From positions 62,001 through 126,000 of the forward strand of contig NZ_JAHXOZ010000001.1 of assembly GCF_023147585.1 (NCBI RefSeq): a DNA stretch of 64,000 bases, in the 5' to 3' direction. The position numbers and the translations under genes were made by a program. Below the pieces are notes generated by a model. That model ran no database searches and was not told where the DNA came from. It saw only the letters and a program-made list of their open reading frames with translations. Source of the DNA: Micrococcus sp. EYE_212 (lineage in GTDB: Bacteria > Actinomycetota > Actinomycetes > Actinomycetales > Micrococcaceae). Below, piece after piece: positions 34,566 through 42,634 of this stretch (positions within the stretch are counted from its first letter, which is position 1; each line of letters opens with the position of its first letter).

Positions 34566-36152
34566 TCAGCGGTCCTTGAGGTACTTCTCGAAGCCGGCGG
34601 GCAGGTTCAGGCTCGACGGGTCGAAGTTCTCGAGGTCCATGCCGCCGGCGCCCTGGCCGAACATGGAGCCCGCGCCGGCCTGCGCGGAACGCGCCTGGCG
34701 CTCCTCGAGGGCCTTGCGCTCGGCCGCGGCCTTGGCCGGGTTGCCGGACTTCACCCTGTTCTTGGCGTTCTTGCCCTTGGCCTTCCGAGAGGTGCCGCCG
34801 TGGCCCATGCCGGGCATGCCCGGCAGGCCGCCGCCCGAGGCCATCTTCTTCATCATCTTCTGCGCCTCGGCGAAGCGCTCCAGGAGGGCGTTCACCTCGG
34901 AGACCTGGGATCCGGAGCCGCGGGCGATGCGCGCGCGGCGCGAGCCGTTGATGATCTTCGGGGCCACGCGCTCGTGCGGGGTCATCGAGTGGATGATCGC
35001 CTCCACGCGGCCGATGGAGGACTCGTCGAACTGCTCGAGCTGCTGCCGCATGCCCTGGGCACCCGGCATCATCATGAGCATCTTCTTCAGCGAGCCCATC
35101 TTCTTGAGCTGCTGCATCTGCTGCAGGAAGTCGTCGAGGGTGAAGTCCTCCTGGTCCGCGAACTTCTTGGCCATCTTCTCGGCCTCGGCGCGGTCCCAGT
35201 TCTGCTCGGCCTGCTCGATGAGCGACATGACGTCGCCCATGTCGAGGATGCGGGAGGCCATGCGGTCCGGGTGGAAGACCTCGAAGTCCTTCAGCCCCTC
35301 GCCCGTGGAGGCGAACATGATGGGCTGACCGGTCACCTGGCGGACCGACAGCGCGGCGCCGCCGCGGGCATCGCCGTCGAGCTTGGTGAGGACCACGCCG
35401 GTGAAGCCGACGCCCTCGTTGAAGGCCTGTGCGGTGGCCACGGCGTCCTGGCCGATCATCGCGTCGATGACGAAGAGGACCTCGTCCGGCTGCACGGCGG
35501 CGCGGATGTCCGCGGCCTGGCGCATGAGCTCGGCGTCCACGCCGAGGCGGCCGGCGGTGTCGATGATGACCACGTCGTGGTACTTGGCGTTGGCCTCGGC
35601 CACGCCCTCCCGGGCCACCTGCACGGGGTCGCCCGTGGCGGCCTCGAACTCGGAGGAGACGCCCGGGTGCGGGGCGTACACGGGCACGCCGGCGCGCTGG
35701 CCGCCCACCTGGAGCTGCTTCACCGCGTTGGGGCGCTGCAGGTCGCACGCCACGAGGAGCGGGGTGTGGCCCTGGGACTTGAGCAGATGCGCGAGCTTGC
35801 CCGCGAGGGTGGTCTTGCCGGCGCCCTGCAGGCCCACGAGCATGATCACGGTGGTGCCGGTCTTGGCGTGCCGGATGCGGCGGGTCTCCCCGCCCAGGAT
35901 GGTCACGAGCTCCTCGTTGACGATCTTCACGATCTGCTGGCCCGGGTTCAGCGCCTGGGCCACCTCGGAGCCGAGGGCGCGCTCCTTCACCTGGGAGATG
36001 AACTGGCGCACCACGGGGACGGCGACGTCGGCGTCCAGGAGGGCGCGCCGGATCTCGCGCGCGGTGGCGTCGATGTCCGCCTCGGTCAGCCGCCCCTTGC
36101 CCTTGAGGTTGCGGAACGTGGCGGAGAGGCGGTCGGACAGGGAGGTGAACAC
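34566..36152 (-). CDS. ffh: Signal recognition particle protein Ffh
   Basis: Ffh binds SRP RNA and signal sequences of nascent membrane proteins and docks with FtsY. N domain at residues 1-95; G domain with GLQGAGKTTLAGKLAHLL (about 106-123), DTAGRLGVD, TKLDGDARGGAALS; M domain from about 300 with RVEAIIHSMTPHER, GSRRARIARGSG and Met-rich ends. The C-terminal 80 residues are a Met/Gly/Ala extension (FGQGAGGMDLENFDPSS) longer than in E. coli, as in other actinobacteria. 528 residues. glnB and glnD, normally upstream, are absent. Confidence 0.97.
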   Translation of the reverse strand: MFTSLSDRLSATFRNLKGKGRLTEADIDATAREIRRALLDADVAVPVVRQFISQVKERALGSEVAQALNPGQQIVKIVNEELVTILGGETRRIRHAKTGTTVIMLVGLQGAGKTTLAGKLAHLLKSQGHTPLLVACDLQRPNAVKQLQVGGQRAGVPVYAPHPGVSSEFEAATGDPVQVAREGVAEANAKYHDVVIIDTAGRLGVDAELMRQAADIRAAVQPDEVLFVIDAMIGQDAVATAQAFNEGVGFTGVVLTKLDGDARGGAALSVRQVTGQPIMFASTGEGLKDFEVFHPDRMASRILDMGDVMSLIEQAEQNWDRAEAEKMAKKFADQEDFTLDDFLQQMQQLKKMGSLKKMLMMMPGAQGMRQQLEQFDESSIGRVEAIIHSMTPHERVAPKIINGSRRARIARGSGSQVSEVNALLERFAEAQKMMKKMASGGGLPGMPGMGHGGTSRKAKGKNAKNRVKSGNPAKAAAERKALEERQARSAQAGAGSMFGQGAGGMDLENFDPSSLNLPAGFEKYLKDR

Positions 36153-36202
36153 GGCGGGTGGGATCCTTCGCAGGCGTCAGGGGTGTCGGCGTCGTGAAGA
36201 CC

Positions 36203-36238
36203 GCCGGGCGACGCCGTCATCCGACGACGTCGCCCGGC
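36203..36238. terminator. amt terminator
   Basis: A perfect 11-bp stem GCCGGGCGACG/CGTCGCCCGGC with a 14-base loop lies between amt and ffh, so ffh is not an amt operon member. Confidence 0.8.
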
Positions 36239-36259
36239 AAGCCTAGCAACCGTGGCCGC

Positions 36260-37549
36260 TCAGCCCGCTGACCGCTCCCCGGCGTGGGCGAGCGCGTCGG
36301 CCGGGACGGGCACGGCGCCGAAGCCCACGTCGTAGGCGGTCTCGGAGTGCAGCGTGACGTCCACGCCCCGCTCCTCGTCCTCGGCGCTCACGCGCAGGCC
36401 GAGGGTGGCCCGCAGCGCGAGGGCGATCACGGCGGTCACGACCGCCGTGAACACCACGGCCACCACGACGGCGACCGCCTGGGTGAGCAGCAGGGACGCG
36501 TCACCCCCGTAGAAAAGGCCCGCGGGTCCTTCGGAGGGCAGGGCGAAGAAGCCGATCAGCACGGTGCCGAGGATGCCCGCGGTGAGGTGGACGCCGACCA
36601 CGTCGAGCGAGTCGTCGAAGCCGAGCCGGTACTTGAGGTTGACGGCGAGCGCGGACGCCGCGCCGGAGACGAGGCCGATCACGATCGCGCCGACGGGGCT
36701 CACGTACGCGCAGGCCGGGGTGATGGCCACGAGCCCGGACACGATGCCGGAGGCCGTGCCGATCGAGGTCGGGCGGCCGCGGCGCAGCCACTCGACGACG
36801 ATCCACCCGAGCATGCCGGCCGAGCCGGCGGCCAGGGTGGTGATCCACACGAGCCCGAGCTGGTGCTCGCCCTGGGCGGCGCCGCCGTTGAAGCCGAACC
36901 AGCCGAACCACAGGATTGCGGCGCCCAGCATCACGAAGGGCACGTTGTGCGGGCGGTGCGCCGGGTCCACGCCGAAGCCCTTCCGCTTGCCCATGAACAG
37001 CGCCAGCACGAGCGCGGCCACGCCGGCGCTGATGTGCACCACGAGGCCACCGGCGAAGTCGAGGGCCTCCCCGAGGCGAGAGCCGATCGCGCCCTCCTCG
37101 GAGAGCAGCCCGCCGCCCCACACCATGTAGGCGAGCGGCGCATAGACGAGGCTGACCCACACGGGCACGAACACGCACCACGTGGCGAAGCGCGCCCGGT
37201 CGGCCACGGCGCCGGAGATGAGGGCCACCGCGATGACGGCGAAGGTGGCCGCGTAGGCCGCGGGGATCAGGTTCCCCTCGGCCATCGCATCGCTCAGGCC
37301 GAGGTCGGAGAGGGGGTTGCCCACGAGTCCCAGCCAGCCCGGCTCATGGGTCATGCCGTAGCCCCACAGGACCCAGACGACGCCGATGAGCCCCATCGAG
37401 ACGAAGGACATCATCATCATGTTGAGGGCGGACTTCGCGCGCGTCATGCCGCCGTAGAAGAGCGCCAGACCCGGCGTCATCAAGAGGACGAGGCCCGCGC
37501 TCGTGACGGTCCATACCGTTCCGGCATCCAGGGTGGTCGGGTCGTTCAT
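36260..37549 (-). CDS. amt: Ammonium transporter
   Basis: A 429-residue, 11-helix Amt channel that takes up ammonium under nitrogen limitation. Family signatures: TPGLALFYGGMTRAKSALNMMMMS, DFAGGLVVHISAGVAALVLAL with the first pore His, and VHLTAGILGTVLIGFF with the second. The C-terminal cytoplasmic tail (SAEDEERGVDVTLHSETAYD) resembles the PII-responsive tail of AmtB, although no glnB is adjacent. ATG with AAGGTGCAGCG upstream. A TAGGAT -10 and a pair of 11-bp direct repeats suggest nitrogen control. Confidence 0.95.
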   Translation of the reverse strand: MNDPTTLDAGTVWTVTSAGLVLLMTPGLALFYGGMTRAKSALNMMMMSFVSMGLIGVVWVLWGYGMTHEPGWLGLVGNPLSDLGLSDAMAEGNLIPAAYAATFAVIAVALISGAVADRARFATWCVFVPVWVSLVYAPLAYMVWGGGLLSEEGAIGSRLGEALDFAGGLVVHISAGVAALVLALFMGKRKGFGVDPAHRPHNVPFVMLGAAILWFGWFGFNGGAAQGEHQLGLVWITTLAAGSAGMLGWIVVEWLRRGRPTSIGTASGIVSGLVAITPACAYVSPVGAIVIGLVSGAASALAVNLKYRLGFDDSLDVVGVHLTAGILGTVLIGFFALPSEGPAGLFYGGDASLLLTQAVAVVVAVVFTAVVTAVIALALRATLGLRVSAEDEERGVDVTLHSETAYDVGFGAVPVPADALAHAGERSAG

Positions 37550-37639
37550 CGCTGCACCTTCCGGTCGGGCCCCCGGACGGCAGTGCGGCGACCGATGCCC
37601 GGAGGCGTCGTCGCCCGGCCCTGTCGGGCCGATGCCGTG

Positions 37640-37645
37640 ATCCTA
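37640..37645 (-). promoter_or_regulatory. Candidate -10 box for amt (TAGGAT)
   Basis: TAGGAT on the minus strand lies 91 bases before the amt ATG. Direct repeats at 37682-37712 would lie about 50-80 bases upstream of the start of transcription, a typical activator position. Confidence 0.45.
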
Positions 37646-37681
37646 GGCGCAGGGGCGGCGCACTGCCCGACCCTGCCGTTT

Positions 37682-37712
37682 TGTGACGCCACACACGCCT
37701 CTGTGACGCCAC
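37682..37712. promoter_or_regulatory. Direct repeats upstream of amt
   Basis: TGTGACGCCAC occurs at 37682-37692 and again at 37702-37712, exactly 20 bases apart (two helical turns). On the amt strand each reads GTGGCGTCACA and contains GTCAC, which resembles the GTnAC half of GlnR sites, though the spacing differs from the Streptomyces pattern. Confidence 0.5.
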
Positions 37713-37731
37713 GCATGCCCGGCCGAACGGC

Positions 37732-37769
37732 GACGGGGCCCGGACCGCGCGTGCGGTCCGGGCCCCGTC
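37732..37769. terminator. ftsY terminator
   Basis: A perfect 17-bp stem (GACGGGGCCCGGACCGC and complement) with a four-base loop lies 15 bases after the ftsY stop, one of the strongest hairpins in the window. Confidence 0.85.
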
Positions 37770-37784
37770 CTCGGGCGGCGCTGC

Positions 37785-39023
37785 TCAGTCGGCGAGCAGC
37801 GCGTCCACGAAGCCTTCGGCGGTGAAGGGCGCGAGGTCGTCCGCGCCCTCACCCAGGCCGATGAGCTTGACCGGCACGCCGAGCGTGCGCTGGATCGCCA
37901 CGACGATGCCGCCCTTGGCGGTGCCGTCCAGCTTGGTGAGCACGATGCCGGTGACGTCCACGACCTCGGCGAACACCTTCGCCTGGGTGAGGCCGTTCTG
38001 GCCCGTGGTGGCGTCCAGGACGAGGAGGACCTCGTCCACGGCGGCCTGCTTCTCGATGACGCGCTTGATCTTGCCGAGCTCGTCCATGAGGTTGGCCTTG
38101 TTCTGCAGGCGGCCCGCGGTGTCCACCAGGACGCAGTCCACCTCCTGCTCGATGCCCGTCTTCACGGCCTCGAAGGCGACGGAGGCGGGGTCCGCGCCCT
38201 CGACGTCGGACTTGACGGTCTCCACGCCCACGCGGGCGCCCCACGTGGCGAGCTGCTCGGCGGCGGCGGCGCGGAAGGTGTCGGCCGCGCCGAGCACCAC
38301 GGTGCGGTCCTCGGCCACGAGCACGCGGGCCAGCTTGCCCACGGTGGTGGTCTTGCCGACACCGTTGACGCCCACGACCATGGTCACGGCCGGGAGGTCG
38401 TTCTTGCGGGTGGCGGCGATGCGGCGGTCCAGCGAGGGATCGAGCATGGCCACGAGCTCCTCGCGCAGCAGGCCGCGCAGCTCCTGCGGGTCACGGGTGC
38501 CGGCCACGGTCACGCGGGCCTTGAGACGGTCCACGAGCTCCATGGTGGCGTCCGTGCCGAGGTCCGCCATGAGCAGCGTCTCCTCGATCTCGTCCCACAC
38601 GTCGTCGTCGATGCGGTCCTGGGACAGCAGGGCGAGGAGGGACTTGCCGAAGACGTTGTTGGACTTCAGCAGGCGCGCCCGCAGGCGGGCCAGGCGCGTG
38701 CCGGCGGCCTCGGGGCGCTCGAGCTGGCGCGTGGTCTCCGGCTCGACCTCGACCGGCGCGGTCTCAACCGGGGCGGCCTCGACGACCGGAGGCGCGGCGT
38801 GCCTCGGGGCCTGGACCCCGGGCTCGGCGAGCTCCGGCTCCGCCACGGGGGCATCGAGCACGGCGGTGGACCCCGAGGCCTGGACTCCCGGCGCGGGGTC
38901 GTCCGCATCACGCAGGCCCGGGTAGGCGCCCTTCGGCGGCGCGGGGCGACGATCGAGGAATCCGACGAGGACGGTGCCCACCAGCAGGGCGATCACGACT
39001 GAGATGATGAGGGCGATTTCCAC
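37785..39023 (-). CDS. ftsY: Signal recognition particle receptor FtsY
   Basis: FtsY receives ribosome-SRP complexes at the membrane. 412 residues: an N-terminal transmembrane segment (ALIISVVIALLVGTVLVGFL, residues 4-23), which is typical for actinobacteria, a Pro/Ala/Glu linker to about 105, then the NG domain with GVNGVGKTTTVGKLA, GAADTFRAAAAEQL, DTAGRLQNKANLM, TKLDGTAKGG and GLGEGADDL. Only 27 bases separate its start from the divergent MFS gene, so the two promoters must overlap each other's coding ends. Confidence 0.97.
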   Translation of the reverse strand: MEIALIISVVIALLVGTVLVGFLDRRPAPPKGAYPGLRDADDPAPGVQASGSTAVLDAPVAEPELAEPGVQAPRHAAPPVVEAAPVETAPVEVEPETTRQLERPEAAGTRLARLRARLLKSNNVFGKSLLALLSQDRIDDDVWDEIEETLLMADLGTDATMELVDRLKARVTVAGTRDPQELRGLLREELVAMLDPSLDRRIAATRKNDLPAVTMVVGVNGVGKTTTVGKLARVLVAEDRTVVLGAADTFRAAAAEQLATWGARVGVETVKSDVEGADPASVAFEAVKTGIEQEVDCVLVDTAGRLQNKANLMDELGKIKRVIEKQAAVDEVLLVLDATTGQNGLTQAKVFAEVVDVTGIVLTKLDGTAKGGIVVAIQRTLGVPVKLIGLGEGADDLAPFTAEGFVDALLAD

Positions 39024-39050
39024 GAGGCCAGTCTGTCACAGCGGCGTGGG

Positions 39051-40370
39051 ATGATGACGGGCATGCCGCCCTCCCGTGACCGCCGACCGTCCCGACCACC
39101 GCTCCCCCGGGACGTCAAGGTGCTGGTCGCGGCGGCGTTCGTGATCGCCATCGGGTTCGGCATCATCGCCCCGCTCCTGCCGCAGTACGCGAGCTCCTTC
39201 AACGCGTCCGCGACGGCCGTGGCCGCCGTCGTCTCCGCGTTCGGGCTGACGCGGCTCCTGTTCGCCCCGCTCTCCGGGCGCCTGACGAACCGCCTCGGCG
39301 AGACGCCCGTGTACATGACCGGTGTGCTGATCGTGGCCGCGTCCATGTTCCTCATCGCCTTCGCGCAGACGTTCGAGCAGCTGCTGCTCTTCCGCGCCCT
39401 CGGCGGCGTCGGCTCCACGCTGTTCACGGTGTCCGCCATGGCGTTCCTGGCGGCGAAGTCACCGCCGACGATGCGCGGGCGCGTCTCCGGTGCGTACGCC
39501 TCCGCCTTCCTGATCGGCAACATCGTGGGGCCGATCGTGGGCTCCGCCCTGGCGGTCTTCGGCTTCCGTGCGCCGTTCCTGATCTACGGCACGTCTCTGG
39601 TGATCGCCGCGGGGATGGTGTTCGTCCTGCTGCGGGACACGCGGCGCGCGGACCGCGGCACCGGCGATCCCCGCCCGACGATGCCCCTGAAGGAGGCGTT
39701 CGGCCTGCCGTCCTACCGCGCGGCGCTCGCCTCGTTCTTCGCGAACGGCTGGGCCACGTTCGGCGTGCGCAACTCGGTGATGCCGCTGTTCGCCGGCACC
39801 GCGTTCGCGGGCACGGCGCTGCTGGGGTGGCCGGTGGACGGGGCCTTCATGGCCGGCCTCGCCCTCTCCGTGTTCGCGCTGGGCAACGTGGTCGCCGTGA
39901 CCTTCTCCTCTCGACTCTCCGACGTGCACGGCCGCAAGCCGCTGATCCTCACCGGCCTGCTCACCATGGCCGCCACCACCGGCGTGATCGGGTGGATGCA
40001 GTCGCCCCTGCTGTTCCTGGTCGCGTGCCTGCTCTCCGGAGCCGGCACCGGCGTGCTCAACGCCCCGCAGCAGGCCGCCATCGCGGACATGGTGGGCCAG
40101 GGCCGCAAGGCCGGGCCGGTGATGTCCGCGGCGCAGATGTCCGCGGACCTCGGTGCGATCGCCGGTCCACTGCTGGCCGGCCTCGTGGTGGACCACGCCG
40201 GCTACGGCTGGGCGTTCGTGCTCACCGGCGGTGTGATCCTGCTCGGTGCGCTGGCCTGGACCCGCGCCCCCGAGACCAACGTGCCGGTCGCCCCGGGCGG
40301 ACCGCGCACGGGCTCGCTGCCCACGATCATCCCGCCGGACGTGACTCCGGCGCCGCGCGACCACGTCTGA
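39051..40370 (+). CDS. MFS transporter
   Basis: About 439 residues with 12 hydrophobic segments. The A-like motif after TM2 reads PLSGRLTNRLGE, and TM8-9 shows FSSRLSDVHGRKPLILTG, the second copy of the same motif, typical of drug:H+ antiporter families. The substrate cannot be told. Three in-frame ATGs (39051, 39054, 39063) are possible; none has a Shine-Dalgarno. The last lies seven bases after GATGAT, so the message may be leaderless. Convergent with wecB and unlikely to belong to the glycopolymer locus. Confidence 0.85.
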   Translation: MMTGMPPSRDRRPSRPPLPRDVKVLVAAAFVIAIGFGIIAPLLPQYASSFNASATAVAAVVSAFGLTRLLFAPLSGRLTNRLGETPVYMTGVLIVAASMFLIAFAQTFEQLLLFRALGGVGSTLFTVSAMAFLAAKSPPTMRGRVSGAYASAFLIGNIVGPIVGSALAVFGFRAPFLIYGTSLVIAAGMVFVLLRDTRRADRGTGDPRPTMPLKEAFGLPSYRAALASFFANGWATFGVRNSVMPLFAGTAFAGTALLGWPVDGAFMAGLALSVFALGNVVAVTFSSRLSDVHGRKPLILTGLLTMAATTGVIGWMQSPLLFLVACLLSGAGTGVLNAPQQAAIADMVGQGRKAGPVMSAAQMSADLGAIAGPLLAGLVVDHAGYGWAFVLTGGVILLGALAWTRAPETNVPVAPGGPRTGSLPTIIPPDVTPAPRDHV

Positions 40371-40398
40371 CCGCCCAGACGCCGTCGGCGTCGGGCGG
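40371..40398. terminator. Terminator between the MFS gene and wecB
   Basis: CCGCCC-A-GACGCC pairs with GGCGTC-GGGCGG around a GTC loop (12 bp with one bulged A), directly after the MFS stop and convergent with wecB. Confidence 0.75.
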
Positions 40399-40412
40399 CA
40401 GACCGCCGGGGC

Positions 40413-41558
40413 TCAGGCGCCGTCGAAGGCGGGCAGCCGCTCCCCCACACCCAGCAGCTGCGCGATCCCGGACACCGTCCTCTCGGCCGCGCGGCCGTCG
40501 CCGTAGGGATTCACCGCCGTGCTCATGGCGGTGTAGGCCTGGGGGTCCTCGAGGAGGCGGGAGACCTCGGAGACCACGAGCTCCTCGTCCGTGCCGATCA
40601 GCCGGACGGTCCCGGCGCTCACGGCCTCGGGGCGTTCGGTGTTCTCCCGCATCACGAGGACGGGCTTGCCCAGCGAGGGCGCCTCCTCCTGCACCCCGCC
40701 CGAGTCGGTGAGCACCACGGTGGCCGCCGAGAGCAGGTGGGTGAACTCGCCGTACGCCAGCGGCTCGGTGACGAGCACGTTCTCCAGGCCCTCGAGGTGG
40801 GGCAGGATCGCCTCGCGCACCACGGGGTTGCGGTGCGCCGGCAGGACGAACGACACGTCCGGGAAGCGGGCCGCGAGCCGGGCCAGTGCTCGACCGACCC
40901 CGCGCATCGCATCACCCTGGTTCTCGCGGCGGTGCGTGGTGACGAGCACGATGCGGCGCCCGGACGACTCGAGGGCGGCGAGGCGCTCGTCCTCGAACGG
41001 CACCTGGGCCCGCACGGCCTCCAGGAGGGCGTCGATCACGGTGTTCCCGGTGACGTAGACGTCCTCCTCCGCGACAGCCTCGCGCAGCAGGTTGTCCCGA
41101 CTGACCGAGGTGGGCGGCAGGTGCAGCGCGGCGATCTGGCTGGTGATCTTCCGGTTCGCCTCCTCCGGGAACGGGGACATGATGTCGAAGCTTCGCAGGC
41201 CCGCCTCGGCGTGGACCACGGGGATCTGGCGGTTGAACGCGGCGACGGCGGCCGCCGTCGAGGTGGTGGTGTCCCCCTGCACGAGGACGGCGTCAGGGCC
41301 GACCTCCTCCAGCACGGCGTCGAGGCCGGCGAGGGTGCGGGCGAAGACGCCGTTGAGGGTCTGGCGCGGCTGGATGATGTTGAGGTCATGGTCGGGGACG
41401 ATCCCGAAGAGCTCATTGACCTGGTCCAGCATCTCGCGGTGCTGTCCCGTGACCGTGACGACGCAGTCGAAGCGGTCGTCCGCCTGGAGCGCCTTCACGA
41501 TGGGCGCCACCTTGATGGCCTCCGGTCGGGTTCCGTAGATGGGCATGACGATGGGCAC
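40413..41558 (-). CDS. wecB: UDP-N-acetylglucosamine 2-epimerase (non-hydrolysing)
   Basis: WecB interconverts UDP-GlcNAc and UDP-ManNAc. 381 residues with YGTRPEAIKVAPIVKAL at the N-terminus, VQGDTTTSTAAAVAAF, VVHAEAGLRSFD, FPEEANRKITSQIA, and the UDP-binding DSGGVQEEAPSLGKPVLVMR with NTERPEA, all family-diagnostic. The GTG at 41558 is preferred over an upstream ATG because AGAGGA lies six bases before it. With wecC 16 kb away in the same locus it provides UDP-ManNAcA, the uronic acid of Micrococcus luteus teichuronic acid. Divergent from the exporter genes. Confidence 0.96.
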   Translation of the reverse strand: MPIVMPIYGTRPEAIKVAPIVKALQADDRFDCVVTVTGQHREMLDQVNELFGIVPDHDLNIIQPRQTLNGVFARTLAGLDAVLEEVGPDAVLVQGDTTTSTAAAVAAFNRQIPVVHAEAGLRSFDIMSPFPEEANRKITSQIAALHLPPTSVSRDNLLREAVAEEDVYVTGNTVIDALLEAVRAQVPFEDERLAALESSGRRIVLVTTHRRENQGDAMRGVGRALARLAARFPDVSFVLPAHRNPVVREAILPHLEGLENVLVTEPLAYGEFTHLLSAATVVLTDSGGVQEEAPSLGKPVLVMRENTERPEAVSAGTVRLIGTDEELVVSEVSRLLEDPQAYTAMSTAVNPYGDGRAAERTVSGIAQLLGVGERLPAFDGA

Positions 41559-41644
41559 GGGGGATCCTCTGGTTGCGTGGGAGCGGAGCGCCGCGGCGGG
41601 CCGCACAGGCGGCAGCCCACGGGTGGCAAGGGTCCAGAGCTACG

Positions 41645-41650
41645 AGTCTA
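41645..41650 (-). promoter_or_regulatory. Candidate -10 box for wecB (TAGACT)
   Basis: TAGACT on the minus strand, 87 bases upstream of the wecB GTG, lies back to back with the -10 candidate of the divergent exporter operon. Confidence 0.35.
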
Positions 41651-41679
41651 CTGACGGCTCGCGCCCTGGTCCGCCTTGG

Positions 41680-41685
41680 TAGGAT
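41680..41685 (+). promoter_or_regulatory. Candidate -10 box for the exporter operon (TAGGAT)
   Basis: TAGGAT lies 65 bases before the permease ATG at 41750. An ATG at 41693 follows it by exactly seven bases, so transcription would begin at or next to that codon. Confidence 0.45.
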
Positions 41686-41749
41686 CCGACGGATGCAGCG
41701 GGCCCACGTGGGGCCCTGCCCCGCACTCAGGCAGAGAGGACGCCCCGGC

Positions 41750-42634
41750 ATGGCCGCACCCGGTGGACACCGTGACGGAGGCATCGCCACCGTGAACGTG
41801 GACGCGTCCGAACTCCGCAGGGTGGGCGCCCGGCCAGGGCTGGCGCGCTACATCGCCTCGCTGTGGGACTACCGATCCTTCATCCTGTTCGACTCACGGT
41901 CCCGCATCGCAGGCGCCGCGTCGGTCAACGCCCTCGGCCGACTGTGGATGGTGCTGAACCCCATCCTCGATGGGGCCGCCTACTTCGTGATCTTCGGCGT
42001 CCTCCTGGGGACGGGCCGGAGCATTCCGAACTTCATCGGATACCTGATCATCGGCGTGTTCATGTTCCGGTACACGTCCCAGGCCATCACGGCGGGCTCA
42101 CGGTCGATCTCCGGCAACCTCTCGATCGTGCGTGCGTTCCAGTTCCCCCGGGCGACATTGACGATCGCGACGAACCTTCGTGAACTTCTCCTGTTCCTGC
42201 CGACGCTGATCGTCATGATCGTCCTGATCCTTCTCATCCCACCGGCAGAGGAGATCACGTGGCGGTGGCTCCTGCTCATCCCCCTCCTGGCCCTGCAGAC
42301 GCTCTTCAACGTGGGCGTCTCGCTCCTGTTCGCGCGAGTCGTCGCCCGCTGGGCGGACTTCGCCAACCTGATCGCCTTCGGCACGCGCATCTGGCTGTAC
42401 TTCTCGGCGGTCTTCTTCAGCGCCAGCCGGTTCGAGAACGCCCCTCCCCTGGCGGCCGTCATGCACCTGAACCCCATGTTCTGCGTCCTGGACATCGCCC
42501 GCGACAGCCTCATCTACGCCCGGGACGCCGACCCCCTGCGGTGGATCGTCCTGGGCGCCTGGACGGCGGTGGTCCTCCTCGTCGGCCTCGTCGTGTTCTG
42601 GAACGCCGAGGAGCAGTACGGAGAGGACCGATGA
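41750..42634 (+). CDS. ABC-2 polysaccharide export permease (TagG/Wzm type)
   Basis: 294 residues with six hydrophobic segments in the ABC-2 pattern. An N-terminal amphipathic part (YIASLWDYRSFILFDSRSRI) precedes the first transmembrane stretch; LGRLWMVLNPILDGAAYFVIFG is characteristic of the TagG/Wzm class. With the ATPase it should flip or export a lipid-linked wall polymer. The ATG at 41750 has AGAGGA nine bases upstream; an in-frame ATG at 41693 is possible only as a leaderless start. The stop overlaps the ATPase start as ATGA. First gene of a four-gene unit with two glycosyltransferases. Confidence 0.92.
   Translation: MAAPGGHRDGGIATVNVDASELRRVGARPGLARYIASLWDYRSFILFDSRSRIAGAASVNALGRLWMVLNPILDGAAYFVIFGVLLGTGRSIPNFIGYLIIGVFMFRYTSQAITAGSRSISGNLSIVRAFQFPRATLTIATNLRELLLFLPTLIVMIVLILLIPPAEEITWRWLLLIPLLALQTLFNVGVSLLFARVVARWADFANLIAFGTRIWLYFSAVFFSASRFENAPPLAAVMHLNPMFCVLDIARDSLIYARDADPLRWIVLGAWTAVVLLVGLVVFWNAEEQYGEDR

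Noticed and set aside
37682-37712. Canonical GlnR box
   Set aside because: The two GTCAC elements are 20 bases apart and no GAAAC element occurs at the expected spacing. Recorded as unidentified direct repeats instead.
41559-41606. Longer N-terminus for wecB from an ATG at 41606
   Set aside because: The family starts at PIVMPIYGTRPE, and the GTG at 41558 has a well-placed ribosome site; the extra 16 residues are unconserved.
41693-41749. Upstream ATG of the exporter permease
   Set aside because: The 19 extra residues are unlike the family and the ATG at 41750 has a proper AGAGGA site. Kept only as a possible leaderless alternative.
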